Assembly (NCBI RefSeq): GCF_029911635.1
Contig: NZ_JARYTI010000017.1
Coordinates: 41,911-105,910, forward strand
DNA: 64,000 nucleotides
Origin: Sphingomonas sp. AR_OL41
GTDB lineage: Bacteria; Pseudomonadota; Alphaproteobacteria; Sphingomonadales; Sphingomonadaceae
Direction of reading: 5' to 3'
Shown here: one piece after another, positions 51,133 to 61,201 of the stretch
Layout of the letters: each line of letters opens with the position of its first letter
How positions within the stretch are numbered: the first letter of the stretch is position 1
The notes under the pieces: model-generated
What the model saw: the letters and a program-made list of their open reading frames with translations, nothing else
Told to the model about the DNA's origin: nothing
The model's database searches: none
Program-made: the position numbers and the translations under genes

Positions 51133-51918
51133 ATGACCAACATTCTCGACCGTATTCTGGAAACCAAACGTGCCGATGTCGCGGCGCGCAAGGCATCGAT
51201 TCCGCTCGCCGAGATCGACGCGCGGATCGCCGCGCAGAGCCCGCCGCGCGGCTTTCGCGCCGCGCTCGACGCTCGCGCCACCACCGGCCACGCCTTGGTC
51301 GCGGAGATCAAGAAGGCCAGCCCGTCCAAGGGGCTGATCCGCGCCGATTTCGATCCCCCCGCGCATGCCCGCGCCTATCAGGCCGGCGGCGCCGCCTGCC
51401 TGTCGGTGCTGACCGACGAACGCTGGTTCCAGGGCGCCGACGCCTATCTCACCGCCGCGCGCGAGGCCTGCACGCTGCCCGTGCTGCGCAAGGATTTCAT
51501 GGTCGACCCATGGCAGGTACCGGAATCGCGCGCGCTGGGTGCCGATGCGATCCTGCTGATCATGGCGGCGCTCGATGACGGCCTGCTCGCCGAGATCGAG
51601 GCGAGCGCGAACGATTGCGGCATGGACGTGCTGGTCGAGGTCCATGACGAGCGCGAAATGGAGCGCGCGATGAAGCTCAAATCGCGGCTGATTGGTGTCA
51701 ACAATCGCGACCTGCGCGATTTCACGGTCGATTTCGCCCGCACCTATGAGCTGATCGGCAAGGCTCCGGCAGGCTGCACCTTCATCGCCGAAAGCGGGCT
51801 GATGACGCATGCCGACCTCGACGAGATGGCGACGCACGGGGTCCATTGCTTCCTGATCGGCGAGGCGCTGATGCGTCAGGAGGATGTCGAGGCGGCGACA
51901 CGGGCGATGATCGGGTGA
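51133..51918 (+). CDS. trpC: Indole-3-glycerol-phosphate synthase
   Basis: 261 residues starting [20 protein letters not shown]. Conserved [19 protein letters not shown] (catalytic Lys), [33 protein letters not shown] and [13 protein letters not shown]. Closes the indole ring in tryptophan synthesis. Its stop overlaps the moaC GTG (GTGA), so trpGDC and moaC are coupled. Confidence 0.97.
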   Translation: MTNILDRILETKRADVAARKASIPLAEIDARIAAQSPPRGFRAALDARATTGHALVAEIKKASPSKGLIRADFDPPAHARAYQAGGAACLSVLTDERWFQGADAYLTAAREACTLPVLRKDFMVDPWQVPESRALGADAILLIMAALDDGLLAEIEASANDCGMDVLVEVHDEREMERAMKLKSRLIGVNNRDLRDFTVDFARTYELIGKAPAGCTFIAESGLMTHADLDEMATHGVHCFLIGEALMRQEDVEAATRAMIG

Positions 51919-52382
51919 GCGGGCTCACCCATCTCGACGCCGCTGGCGCGGCGCATATGGTCGACGTGTCGGGCAAGGCGACGACCGTGCGCGTGGCGGT
52001 TGCGACGGGTCACATCGCCATGTCAGCCGCTGCGCTGACCGCGATCCGCGACGGCGCCGCCGCCAAGGGTGACGTCCTCGCCGTGGCGCGCGTCGCCGGG
52101 ATCATGGCGGCGAAGAAGACCGCCGAGCTCATCCCGCTCTGCCACCCGCTGCCACTCAACCAGGTCGCGATCGATTTTGCCTTCGACGATACGGGCATCA
52201 TCGCCACCGCGAGCGCCACGACCGAGGGCAAGACCGGGGTCGAGATGGAAGCGATGACCGCGGTGTCGGTCGCGCTGTTGACGATCTACGACATGGCCAA
52301 GGCGGTCGATAAGGGCATGGTCATCGCCGGCGTGCGGCTCGTCAGCAAGACCGGCGGTAAATCGGGCGATTGGCACGCCTGA
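51915..52382 (+). CDS. moaC: Cyclic pyranopterin monophosphate synthase MoaC
   Basis: 155 residues, GTG start at 51915 overlapping trpC by 4 bp. Family signatures: [31 protein letters not shown] and the catalytic-region [20 protein letters not shown] ending KTGGKSG. Second step of molybdopterin synthesis. moeA follows after an oppositely oriented secreted-protein gene. Confidence 0.96.
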   Translation: MSGLTHLDAAGAAHMVDVSGKATTVRVAVATGHIAMSAAALTAIRDGAAAKGDVLAVARVAGIMAAKKTAELIPLCHPLPLNQVAIDFAFDDTGIIATASATTEGKTGVEMEAMTAVSVALLTIYDMAKAVDKGMVIAGVRLVSKTGGKSGDWHA

Positions 52383-52669
52383 CGCACGTTGCCCGAACCG
52401 TGCGCGGCCGATTCAATCGTTGAAGATATGTGCCATGGTTCGGCGACGAATCGCGCACGCTGCCGATCTGTCCCGGCTCTTTGACATCGTCGCCATCGAC
52501 GTCGACACGTCGCGCGACACCGCATTCCCCCCTTGCTCCGCCGGGCGCGCTCCCCTGCTTTTCGCGAAATTCTACCCTGCTCTTTCCAAGCAGGGTAGGC
52601 GCCCAGTATCCCATTGAACAAACGTAACTATTTTCGCGAAAAATTGACTGAATCCGGCATATTTTTGCG
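52383..52669. other. Lower-GC intergenic gap with palindromes between moaC and a convergent gene
   Basis: 287 bp without a convincing ORF. It contains a 10-bp stem-loop (52572–52581 with 52589–52598) with no T-run, and two palindromes of the same core: TTTCGCGAAA at 52560–52569 and TTTTCGCGAAAA at 52631–52642. The last ~100 bp is noticeably AT-richer than its surroundings. Confidence 0.5.
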
Positions 52670-53317
52670 CTATTCGCGGACGGCGCGAAAACGGACCGTA
52701 CGGCCGTAGCGATCGAGCAGCAGATCGCCGCCTTCCTGCCGCAACACCGTCCCGCGAAAATCAACCTTGCCGAGATCGTTCGGTTCGAAGCGAAACGCCA
52801 GCTGCGTCCCCTTGGCCGGATCGATCGTCACGCGGTCGCCGGCGAGTTCGAACATCGGCAGGGCAAGCCTGATCGCGACCGGCGGGACAGCGGGCGGAAA
52901 GGCGATGACCGTCTCGCCCTCGGCGAGCTGCCGCCGCGCCGTATGACGGTCGGCAAAGCTGATCTCTGCCTCAAACAATTGCCGCGTCATCCCGGCGCCG
53001 GGCATGTCGAGCGTGATGCGCAGTTCGCCCGCCGGTCCCGCTCGCTGCCCCGTCATCTCGATCCGCGGCGCCGTGACCGGATCGCTGGTCAGCACGACGG
53101 TGCCATGATCCGCCACCCAGTTTCCCGTCGCCGCTTCGTCGAGCGCGCCATAGGACAGCGCGTAGCGGAAACGCCCGTCGGCCCTGAGTTCCAGCCCCGC
53201 CGCCATCTCCATCTGATGCCCGTCATAGGCACCGACCAGACCAGCGGGGTGCGCGCGATCCTCCGGCAAAGTCGCGGGCGACAACAGCAGTAATCCGGCG
53301 AGCAGCGATTTGAGCAT
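52670..53317 (-). CDS. Secreted protein of unknown function
   Basis: 215 residues from the ATG at 53317 with a signal peptide (MLKSLLAGLLLLSPATLP). A lipocalin/META-like beta pattern is suggested by GLELRADGRFRYALSYGALD and GNWVADHGTVVLTSDPV, typical of small 'tests copy-size/activity' export proteins; no firm family. It splits moaC from moeA in the opposite orientation. Confidence 0.7.
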   Translation of the reverse strand: MLKSLLAGLLLLSPATLPEDRAHPAGLVGAYDGHQMEMAAGLELRADGRFRYALSYGALDEAATGNWVADHGTVVLTSDPVTAPRIEMTGQRAGPAGELRITLDMPGAGMTRQLFEAEISFADRHTARRQLAEGETVIAFPPAVPPVAIRLALPMFELAGDRVTIDPAKGTQLAFRFEPNDLGKVDFRGTVLRQEGGDLLLDRYGRTVRFRAVRE

Positions 53318-53397
53318 GATCGGTCTCCGCGCGCAGAATAGGTCGCGATGTGTCGAACGCCTAGCCGCGCGGCGCGACGCGGGATAGGAACGCGCCC

Positions 53398-54591
53398 GTG
53401 AGCAATCCCCCATCCCTCCTTCCCGTCGCCGAGGCCCAGGCCCGCCTGTTCGCGCTCGGTGCCCCCGTTGCGGTCGAAACCGTGCCACTGCCCCAGGCTG
53501 TCGGTCGCTGGGCAGCGCAGGGCGTCGTCGCGCTGCGGACCCAGCCCGCCGCCGATCTCTCGGCGATGGACGGTTATGCCATCCGCTACGTCGATCTGCC
53601 CGGCCCGTGGCGACTGGTCGGCGAGAGCGCCGCCGGCCGCGCCTTTGCCGGCACGCTCGCCCAGGGTGAGACGGTCCGCATCTTCACCGGCGCGCCACTG
53701 CCCCATGGCGCCGACAGCGTGCTGGTGCAGGAAGAGGCTGATGCCGACCAGGGCGCGGTGCGCCTGAGCGGCGAAGGACCGAAGCGCCAGGGCAGCAATG
53801 TCCGCCGGCGCGGCCTCGATTTTCACGCCGGCGACGTGCTCCTGGCGGCCGGCGAACGGATCACGCCGGCGCGACTGGCGGTCGCGGCGATCGGCGGCCA
53901 TGCCGGGCTGCCGGTACGCCGCCGCATCGTCGTGGCAATCGCCGGCACCGGCGACGAGCTGGTCCGCCCCGGCGCGCCCTTGCGCGACGATCAACTCCCC
54001 GAATCGAACGGCGCGATGCTCGCCGCGATGCTGTCCGACCTCCCTGTCGCGGTGATCGACCTCGGCACACTGCCCGACCGGCTCGACGCGCTGCGCGACG
54101 CCTTCGCGGGCGTTCGGGCCGATATCCTGGTGACCACCGGTGGTGCCTCGGTCGGCGACCACGACCTCGTCCGCCCAGCGCTGCTCGCCGCCGGCGGCAG
54201 TCTCGATTTCTGGCGCATCGCGCTGCGCCCGGGCAAGCCGATGACGGCCGGGCAACTCAACGGCGCGGTCGTGCTCGGCCTGCCGGGCAATCCGGTATCG
54301 GCCTTCGTCACCGCGACCTTGTTCCTCAAGCCGCTGATCGCCGCCTTGTCGGGCGCCGCCGATCCCCTCCCGGCCATGCGCACCGCGATCCTCGGTGAAC
54401 CGCTCGGTGCCAATGATCACCGCACCGATTATCTGCGCGCGGCAACGCGCGACGGCCGGGTGTTCGCGGCCGCGATCCAGGATAGTTCGATGCTGCGCAC
54501 CCTCGCCCGGGCCGACTGTCTGATCGTCCGCCAGCCGCACGCGCCACCCGCCGAACCGGGCGATTTGATCGAGATCATGGCGATCGCTTGA
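53398..54591 (+). CDS. moeA: Molybdopterin molybdenumtransferase MoeA
   Basis: 397 residues, GTG start. MoeA features: LSAMDGYAIR, FTGAPLPHGADSVLVQEE, VAIAGTGDELVRPG, LVTTGGASVGDHDLVRPALL and LRPGKPMTAGQLNG, with GLPGNPVSAFVT. Inserts molybdate into molybdopterin-AMP. 57 bp upstream of lexA. Confidence 0.96.
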   Translation: MSNPPSLLPVAEAQARLFALGAPVAVETVPLPQAVGRWAAQGVVALRTQPAADLSAMDGYAIRYVDLPGPWRLVGESAAGRAFAGTLAQGETVRIFTGAPLPHGADSVLVQEEADADQGAVRLSGEGPKRQGSNVRRRGLDFHAGDVLLAAGERITPARLAVAAIGGHAGLPVRRRIVVAIAGTGDELVRPGAPLRDDQLPESNGAMLAAMLSDLPVAVIDLGTLPDRLDALRDAFAGVRADILVTTGGASVGDHDLVRPALLAAGGSLDFWRIALRPGKPMTAGQLNGAVVLGLPGNPVSAFVTATLFLKPLIAALSGAADPLPAMRTAILGEPLGANDHRTDYLRAATRDGRVFAAAIQDSSMLRTLARADCLIVRQPHAPPAEPGDLIEIMAIA

Positions 54592-54616
54592 CAAGCCCTC
54601 GGAACGTTGCGTAAAC

Positions 54617-54631
54617 GTTCCTCGTCTGTTC
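54617..54631 (+). promoter_or_regulatory. SOS (LexA) box upstream of lexA
   Basis: GTTC-N7-GTTC, the LexA-binding site known in alphaproteobacteria, 17 bp before the lexA start. It abuts an inverted repeat at 54601–54621 (GGAACGTT/AACGTTCC). Autoregulation of lexA is expected. Confidence 0.85.
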
Positions 54632-54648
54632 CGACGGAGGATTGCCGG

Positions 54649-55320
54649 ATGTTAACCCGCAAGCAGCATGAACTGATCTGCTTCATTCATGACCGTCTGG
54701 AGGAGAGCGGCGTCTCGCCCTCGTTCGAGGAAATGAAGGAGGCGCTCGACCTCAAGTCGAAATCGGGTGTGCACCGCCTGATCTCTGCGCTGGAAGAGCG
54801 CAAGTTCCTGCGTCGCCTGCCCAATCGCGCGCGTGCACTCGAGGTGCTGCGCATGCCGGAGCGCGCCGAAGCGCCGCGCAAGGCTGCGGTCGCGGCAACG
54901 CCGCCGTCGAACGCACGCACCCTGCCCCAGCCCGCCAACGACGTGATCGAAATCCCCTTGCACGGCCGCATCGCGGCGGGCGTGCCGATCGAGGCGTTCG
55001 AAGGCAGTTCGATGCTCGCGGTGCCCGCCGCGCTGCTCGGCGGCGGCGAACATTACGCGCTCGAGGTGGCCGGCGATTCGATGGTCGAGGCCGGCATTCT
55101 CGACGGCGACTATGCGCTGATCCGCCGCGCCGACACCGCCCGCGACGGCGATATCGTCGTCGCGCTGATCGAGGATAGCGAGGCGACGCTCAAATATTTC
55201 CGCAAGGAAGGCGCGATGATCCGACTCGATCCGGCCAACCGTGCCTACGACCCGCAGCGCTATCGCCCCGAACAGGTGCGCGTACAGGGCAAGCTCGCCG
55301 GGCTGCTGCGCCGCTACTGA
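54649..55320 (+). CDS. lexA: SOS-response repressor LexA
   Basis: 223 residues. N-terminal winged helix with [20 protein letters not shown] and [15 protein letters not shown]. Self-cleavage site Ala-Gly in [12 protein letters not shown], catalytic Ser in [15 protein letters not shown] and Lys in [10 protein letters not shown]. RecA-stimulated autocleavage derepresses SOS genes. An SOS box lies just upstream. Overlaps the convergent oxygenase gene by 7 bp. Confidence 0.97.
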   Translation: MLTRKQHELICFIHDRLEESGVSPSFEEMKEALDLKSKSGVHRLISALEERKFLRRLPNRARALEVLRMPERAEAPRKAAVAATPPSNARTLPQPANDVIEIPLHGRIAAGVPIEAFEGSSMLAVPAALLGGGEHYALEVAGDSMVEAGILDGDYALIRRADTARDGDIVVALIEDSEATLKYFRKEGAMIRLDPANRAYDPQRYRPEQVRVQGKLAGLLRRY

Positions 55321-55958
55321 TCCGTTTCGGGCGGCGCGCGGTGGAACCAGCAATTCACCGAGAAGCGCGCGGCGGCAAAGCCGCCTGACGGGCAGCTTAC
55401 CGGCATTACCTCGTGCGGCGCCCAGGACGGAAAGGCGATAAGGCGGTTTTGCGCAGGCGCCAGATCGGTGAACGCGCCCGTCCTGGCGCGAGGCGAAAAG
55501 GGATGCAGGCGCAGTTCGCCGCCGGAAAAACCCTTCGGCTCGGCGTGGAAATAATACACCGCGCTGATCATGCGTGTCGCGACCGGCCCCGTCGTGGTGA
55601 CGGAAGTGTCGATGTGGCGCCGGTAATAGTCGCCATCATTGTGGCAGACGAGTCCGAGTTGGACCCTCCCGACCGTAAAGGGCTGCAGGCCGAGCGCGGT
55701 GCACAGATCCGGCACCAGCGGCAGCAGATGGTCGAGGAAGAAGGCGCGCTGCGGCACGAAGGACTTTGGCGGCAAGCTGCGCGACGCCCGGATGGCGGTA
55801 TCGACACGGCCGTGCGGCCCGCCGACCAACGTGTTCGCGAAATCCGCCTCGCGCGCGAGCGTCCAGGCGATCAACATCCGGAGATCGTCGGCCGACAGGA
55901 AATCGTCGCGCACCACATAAGGGGCGATGCGGTCAAGCGGCGATGAGGCGGCAGTCAT
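55314..55958 (-). CDS. 2-oxoglutarate/Fe(II)-dependent dioxygenase
   Basis: 214 residues. Iron ligands HxD in [12 protein letters not shown] and distal His in [11 protein letters not shown]; a 2OG-binding Arg is likely in [13 protein letters not shown]. The layout matches prolyl-hydroxylase-like (PKHD/2OG-FeII_Oxy) proteins. Substrate unknown. It overlaps the comEC start (ATGA), so it is coupled to comEC, and overlaps lexA at its other end. Confidence 0.85.
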   Translation of the reverse strand: MTAASSPLDRIAPYVVRDDFLSADDLRMLIAWTLAREADFANTLVGGPHGRVDTAIRASRSLPPKSFVPQRAFFLDHLLPLVPDLCTALGLQPFTVGRVQLGLVCHNDGDYYRRHIDTSVTTTGPVATRMISAVYYFHAEPKGFSGGELRLHPFSPRARTGAFTDLAPAQNRLIAFPSWAPHEVMPVSCPSGGFAAARFSVNCWFHRAPPETDQ

Positions 55959-58183
55959 TGCTGCTCCTTGCGGCGGCCTGGTCGATGTGGCGCGGTCGTG
56001 ACGCGCCAGGGATGTTCGTCGATGCCGCTGCGTACTGTGCGCACCGATGCGCTGCTCAGCGCGATCGCAACGCCGCCCGTATGAGCCAGCGTCGCACGAT
56101 CGAGCCGCAGCCAGCGTGGGCGACAGCGCGCCGGCGAGCGTCGCTCACTGATCACGATGTCCGCCGTGGCACAGGCCGTGACCAGTTGGTCTGTGGGCAG
56201 AAGATAAGCACTGCGCGTGGCGAGAATGCGCCAGTGCCGCCCGCCGGCCACCCGTTCGGCAAGGCACAGATCGCGGCTGCATCGCGCGTCCGGCTGGTCG
56301 GCCAACAGCATCGGTTCGCCGTCCGCGCCGCTATTCTCGGTCATCATATCGGCAACATAGTCGCCGGTACGATCGCGCAGCAATGCCAGACCGCCATCGG
56401 CGGTACGCAACGCGACGTGACGGCCGTCCCCGGTCACCAGCAGATCGGGCGCCGGGGTGAGCAGTGCCCAGGTCGCGCCGGCAATCAGCGGGAGCAGGCC
56501 AAGCCGTCGCCACCGTGTCCGCCACAATGCGATCCACAAGCCGCCCGCCACCATCAGCGCATAAGCGCCACCGGGCATCGAGGGCAGCGCTGCGACCGAA
56601 CCCGGTATGCTCGCCGTGCTGTGGGCGATCCACAGCAGCAGATCGAGCGAGCGCGCGGTCAACCACCAGAAGGGCGCGCCGGCGCCGACCAGATCGAACA
56701 GCAGCGCGAGCGCTTCGAGTGGCATGGTGACAAAGGTGGTCAGCGGGATCGCGACGATATTGGCGACCGCGCCGTACACGCCGGCCTTGTGGAAATGGAA
56801 CAGCGAGATCGGCAGCAACGCCACTTCGACGACGAAGCCGGTCAGCAACAGCGACGCGATCTCGCGCCCGACCTTGCGCAGCCAATGCTCGTCGCGCTTC
56901 ATAAACCAGCCATGGACCCGCGGATGCTCGTGCAGCGCAACGATCGTCGCGACGGCGGCGAACGACAGCTGGAAGCTCGGCCCGGCCAGCGCGTCGGGGA
57001 ACAGCAGCAGCACGAGAAAGGCGCCGGCTGCGACCAGCCGCAGCGTGATCGCCTCGCGGCCGAGCATCAGCGCGACGATCACCAGCACCGCCGCCACGCA
57101 TGATCGCACCGTCGGCACTTCCCAACCGGTCAGCGCGGTATAGCCGATCGCCGCCAGCGCCCCTGCCGCAGCGGCGAACAACCGCAGCTGGAAACGCAGC
57201 GCCAGCCATGGCCAGAGCGCCAGCAGCCGCAGCACGACGAACATCGTCGCCGCGACCACCGCGCTGATATGCAGCCCGCTGACCGACAGCAGATGCGCGA
57301 GCCCCGAGCGGCGCATCGCATCGGCATCGACCTCCGGCATCGCACCCTGATCGCCCGTCGCCAGTGCGGTGGCGATCCCGCCGGCGCCGCCGGGCACGCT
57401 GGCCTGGATATGCCGCGAGAGGCGATCGCGCAGACCGTTGTTAGCTACCGGCCCCGGCGTAACGATCTCGATCGGCGGAAAGGCGCGCCCGGTGCCACCG
57501 AGATCGCCGAACCACGCTACCCGGGCAAAGTCATAGGCGCCGGGCACCGCCGGCTCCGCCGGCGGCATCAACCGCGCACCGAGCCTGATCGTCGCGCCCG
57601 GCACCAGCCCCGCAGGAACGTCGGCGTCGGCGATGTTGACGCGCAGATGCGCGGGCAGGACCGGCAGCGCGTCGGGCCTTCGCCGGCGGGAACGGCGATC
57701 CTGGTGGCTGTCCGGCACCGCGACGACTCGCAGCGGCGTCAACCGCAGCCGGACGAGCTGGCGCGGCGGCAGCGGCTGAACCTGTTCCACTTTCGCCTCA
57801 AAGGTCGCGATCGTCGGACCGGTCAACGTTCTTCCCGCGTAGCCGGCGGCACGCCACCAGATCAGTGCCAGCCCGATCGCCATTGTCGCCGCGCCGATCG
57901 CGACAACCCTGCCCGCACGTCCGCCGCGACCTGTTGCCAGCGCAATGAGCGCCACGGCGCCCAGCGCAAAGATCAGTGCGCGCCACTGATAGGTCAGCGA
58001 AAGGATGAACCAGGCGGTAATGCCGGCACCAAGCGCGACGGGCAGCCACAGCACCAACTGGTCGCGTTCGGCTTCGAGCCACAATTCCAGCCCGTCGCGC
58101 AAACGACGGGCAAAGCCGGTGATCCGCGCGATTTGAAGCCGCGAAGGTCGTGTGCTAGCGGCATCGGCGGCTGAAATGGCCAT
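55955..58183 (-). CDS. ComEC/Rec2-family DNA-uptake channel protein
   Basis: 742 residues. N-terminal membrane segments and an OB-like DUF4131 region are followed by the competence domain: [23 protein letters not shown] then [11 protein letters not shown], and further membrane helices. A C-terminal domain of ~150 residues is present but I see no metallo-beta-lactamase HxHxDH motif, so the nuclease function is probably absent. It would translocate single-stranded DNA across the inner membrane. Divergent from gltX by 29 bp. Confidence 0.9.
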   Translation of the reverse strand: MAISAADAASTRPSRLQIARITGFARRLRDGLELWLEAERDQLVLWLPVALGAGITAWFILSLTYQWRALIFALGAVALIALATGRGGRAGRVVAIGAATMAIGLALIWWRAAGYAGRTLTGPTIATFEAKVEQVQPLPPRQLVRLRLTPLRVVAVPDSHQDRRSRRRRPDALPVLPAHLRVNIADADVPAGLVPGATIRLGARLMPPAEPAVPGAYDFARVAWFGDLGGTGRAFPPIEIVTPGPVANNGLRDRLSRHIQASVPGGAGGIATALATGDQGAMPEVDADAMRRSGLAHLLSVSGLHISAVVAATMFVVLRLLALWPWLALRFQLRLFAAAAGALAAIGYTALTGWEVPTVRSCVAAVLVIVALMLGREAITLRLVAAGAFLVLLLFPDALAGPSFQLSFAAVATIVALHEHPRVHGWFMKRDEHWLRKVGREIASLLLTGFVVEVALLPISLFHFHKAGVYGAVANIVAIPLTTFVTMPLEALALLFDLVGAGAPFWWLTARSLDLLLWIAHSTASIPGSVAALPSMPGGAYALMVAGGLWIALWRTRWRRLGLLPLIAGATWALLTPAPDLLVTGDGRHVALRTADGGLALLRDRTGDYVADMMTENSGADGEPMLLADQPDARCSRDLCLAERVAGGRHWRILATRSAYLLPTDQLVTACATADIVISERRSPARCRPRWLRLDRATLAHTGGVAIALSSASVRTVRSGIDEHPWRVTTAPHRPGRRKEQQ

Positions 58184-58212
58184 CGAATTTCATTTTCTGG
58201 GAGCAAGCGCGT

Positions 58213-59652
58213 TTGGGCGCAAGGTCTGACACTGCGGCCGCCGGTTCCGGCGCGCCCGAGACACCGGCAGTGGTGACGCGATTCGCGCCATCGCCGACCG
58301 GCTATCTGCACATCGGCGGTGCGCGCACCGCCTTGTTCAACTGGCTGTACGCGCGGCACCATGGCGGCAAGTTCCTGCTGCGGATCGAGGATACCGATCG
58401 CGTGCGCTCAACCCAGCCGGCGATCGACGCGATCCTCGACGGGATGCGCTGGCTCGACCTCGACTGGGACGGCGACACCGTGTTTCAGTTCGAGCGCGCA
58501 GCGCGCCATGCTGAGGTGGCACACGCGATGGTCGAGGCGGGCGCGGCCTATCGCTGCTACCTGACCCAGGACGAACTGGCGCAGATGCGCGCCGAGGCCG
58601 AAGCGGCGAAGAAGCCGCTACGCATCCGCTCGCCATGGCGCGACAAATCAGCGGACGATGACGGCAAGCCCTTCGTCGTCCGGCTGAAGGCGCCGACCGA
58701 AGGCGCGACGACGATTCTCGACCGCGTCCAGGGCGAAGTGACCGTGCAGAATGCCGAGATCGACGATCTTGTGCTGCTGCGCTCCGACGGCAACCCGACC
58801 TATATGCTGGCGGTGGTGGTCGACGATCACGACATGGGGGTCACCCATGTCATTCGCGGCGACGACCATCTCAACAACGCTTTCCGGCAATTGCCGATCT
58901 ATCGCGCCATGGGCTGGGAAGAGCCGATCTATGCGCACATCCCGCTGATCTTCAATCCCGATGGCAGCAAGATGTCGAAGCGCAAGAATGCGGTCGCCGT
59001 CGATGTCTATCGCGACGAATTCGGCATCCTGCCCGAGGCGCTCGACAATTACCTTCTGCGACTCGGCTGGGGACACGGCGATGACGAGATCATCAGCCGC
59101 GCACAGGCAACCGAATGGTTCGATCTCGCCGGGGTCGGCCGCTCGCCGTCGCGCTTCGATCTCAAGAAGCTCGAAAACCTCAACGGCCACTATATCCGCG
59201 AGGCCGACGACGCGCGGCTCGCCGATCTGGTGACCGCGCGGCTCGATTTCGTGCCCACGCCGGCGCAGCAAGATCTGTTGCGGCGCAGCATGGCATCGCT
59301 CAAACCGCGCGCCGCCAACCTCGTCGATCTCGCCAGGGGGACCGATTTCCTGTTCGTCGCCCGTCCCTTGCCGATCGACGAAGACGCCGCCCCGCTCCTT
59401 GCTGGCGATGCACCCACATTGCTCGCCTGTGTTCACACCGCGCTTGACGCGGTCGAAAGCTGGGATACGGGGGTTTTGGAAGATGCGGTTCGCCGCGTTG
59501 CGGAAGAAGCGGGGGTCAAGCTTGGCCAGGTCGCGCAACCGCTGCGCGCCGCGCTGACCGGTCGCCGGACCTCCCCCGGCATCTTCGACGTGCTCGATCT
59601 GCTCGGGCGCGACGAGAGCCTGGGACGGATCGCTGACCGGATGGCGTCTTGA
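58213..59652 (+). CDS. gltX: Glutamyl-tRNA synthetase
   Basis: 479 residues; TTG start at 58213 with GGGAG upstream. Class I signatures: HIGH-like [19 protein letters not shown] and KMSKRKNAV. Charges tRNA-Glu (and often tRNA-Gln, amidated later). gltA follows 25 bp later, so co-transcription is likely. Confidence 0.97.
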   Translation: MGARSDTAAAGSGAPETPAVVTRFAPSPTGYLHIGGARTALFNWLYARHHGGKFLLRIEDTDRVRSTQPAIDAILDGMRWLDLDWDGDTVFQFERAARHAEVAHAMVEAGAAYRCYLTQDELAQMRAEAEAAKKPLRIRSPWRDKSADDDGKPFVVRLKAPTEGATTILDRVQGEVTVQNAEIDDLVLLRSDGNPTYMLAVVVDDHDMGVTHVIRGDDHLNNAFRQLPIYRAMGWEEPIYAHIPLIFNPDGSKMSKRKNAVAVDVYRDEFGILPEALDNYLLRLGWGHGDDEIISRAQATEWFDLAGVGRSPSRFDLKKLENLNGHYIREADDARLADLVTARLDFVPTPAQQDLLRRSMASLKPRAANLVDLARGTDFLFVARPLPIDEDAAPLLAGDAPTLLACVHTALDAVESWDTGVLEDAVRRVAEEAGVKLGQVAQPLRAALTGRRTSPGIFDVLDLLGRDESLGRIADRMAS

Positions 59653-59677
59653 AGCAATCGAAGGAAGGGCACGCGCG

Positions 59678-60955
59678 ATGACCGATCAAGCCACGATCAG
59701 CCTGGGCAACCATGACTACAAGGTCCTCTCGGGCAGTGTCGGTCCCGATGTGATCGATATCCGCCGGCTCTACGCCGACAGCGGCATGTTCACCTATGAT
59801 CCCGGCTTCACCTCGACCGCGAGCTGCGAATCGGCGCTGACCTATATCGATGGCGATGAGGGTGTGCTGCTCCATCGCGGCTATCCGATCGGTCAGCTGG
59901 CCGAGCAGTCGAGCTTCATGGAAGTGTCGTACCTGCTGCTCAATGGCGAGCTGCCCAGCGCAGCCGAGCTCGACACTTTCACCTACACCATCACCCGCCA
60001 CACCATGCTGCACGAGCAGCTGGCGACCTTCTATCGCGGCTTCCGGCGCGATGCGCACCCGATGGCGGTGATGTGCGGCGTGGTCGGCGCACTGTCGGCT
60101 TTCTATCACGATTCGGCCGACATCACCGATCCGCATCAGCGCATGATCGCCAGCCACCGGTTGATCGCCAAGATGCCGACGATCGCCGCCATGGCTTATA
60201 AATATTCGGTCGGTCAGCCTTTCCTCTATCCCGACAATTCGCTGAGCTACACCGGCAATTTCCTGCGCATGACCTTCGGCGTCCCGGCCGAGAAATATGA
60301 GGTCAACCCGGTGGTCGAGAAGGCGCTCGACCGCATCTTCATTCTCCATGCCGATCATGAGCAGAACGCCTCGACCTCGACCGTGCGGCTCGCCGGGTCG
60401 TCGGGCGCCAATCCGTTCGCCTGCATCGCCGCCGGCATCGCGTGCCTGTGGGGCCCGGCGCATGGCGGCGCCAACGAGGCCGCGCTCAACATGCTGCGCG
60501 AGATTGGCACGCCTGACCGCATCCCGCATTACATCGCCCGCGCCAAGGACAAAAACGACCCGTTCCGCCTGATGGGCTTCGGCCACCGCGTCTACAAGAA
60601 TTACGATCCGCGCGCGACGGTGATGCAGAAGACCGTGCGCGAGGTGTTCGCCGCGCTCAAGGTCAGCGATCCGGTGTTCGACGTGGCGCTGCAGCTCGAG
60701 GAAATGGCGCTGAGCGACCCCTATTTCATCGAAAAGAAGCTGTTCCCCAACGTCGATTTCTATTCCGGCGTGATCCTCTCGGCGATCGGCTTCCCGACCA
60801 CGATGTTCACCGCATTGTTCGCGCTCGCCCGCACCGTCGGCTGGGTCGCGCAGTGGAACGAGATGATCGCCGACCCCGACCAGAAGATCGGTCGCCCGCG
60901 CCAGCTCTACACCGGCCCGACGGCGCGCGATTACCAGCCGATCGACAAGCGCTGA
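59678..60955 (+). CDS. gltA: Citrate synthase
   Basis: 425 residues of the hexameric Gram-negative type. Substrate and catalytic residues: [52 protein letters not shown] and [15 protein letters not shown]. Condenses acetyl-CoA and oxaloacetate. Its stop overlaps the start of a small membrane protein gene (TGATG). Confidence 0.97.
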   Translation: MTDQATISLGNHDYKVLSGSVGPDVIDIRRLYADSGMFTYDPGFTSTASCESALTYIDGDEGVLLHRGYPIGQLAEQSSFMEVSYLLLNGELPSAAELDTFTYTITRHTMLHEQLATFYRGFRRDAHPMAVMCGVVGALSAFYHDSADITDPHQRMIASHRLIAKMPTIAAMAYKYSVGQPFLYPDNSLSYTGNFLRMTFGVPAEKYEVNPVVEKALDRIFILHADHEQNASTSTVRLAGSSGANPFACIAAGIACLWGPAHGGANEAALNMLREIGTPDRIPHYIARAKDKNDPFRLMGFGHRVYKNYDPRATVMQKTVREVFAALKVSDPVFDVALQLEEMALSDPYFIEKKLFPNVDFYSGVILSAIGFPTTMFTALFALARTVGWVAQWNEMIADPDQKIGRPRQLYTGPTARDYQPIDKR

Positions 60956-61161
60956 TGCGGGCGCTCCGCCCGGTGATGCTCGCGCTCGGCGTGCTCGCCG
61001 TGCTGATGGGGCTGCTGTGGGTCGGCCAGGGGCTAGGCTACATCCATTGGCCGGCCTCGAGCTTCATGCTCGATCAGCGCGAATGGGCCGCAAAGGGCGC
61101 CCTGGTCGCGGTGGTCGGTGTGGTCCTGATCGTGCTCAACCGGCCCAAGCGGGTCGGCTGA
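60955..61161 (+). CDS. Small two-helix membrane protein
   Basis: 68 residues, ATG overlapping the gltA stop. Two hydrophobic segments: MLALGVLAVLMGLLWVGQGL and GALVAVVGVVLIVL, separated by a short polar loop (SSFMLDQREW). Function unknown; translational coupling to gltA suggests a linked role or simple operon placement. Confidence 0.75.
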   Translation: MRALRPVMLALGVLAVLMGLLWVGQGLGYIHWPASSFMLDQREWAAKGALVAVVGVVLIVLNRPKRVG

Positions 61162-61201
61162 AGCGGTCGCGATCACGGAAACGGATCGCAGCGCAACTAC
61201 T

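Noticed and set aside
52572..52598. Stem-loop as a moaC terminator
   Set aside because: Good 10-bp stem but no following T-run on either strand and 190 bp beyond moaC.
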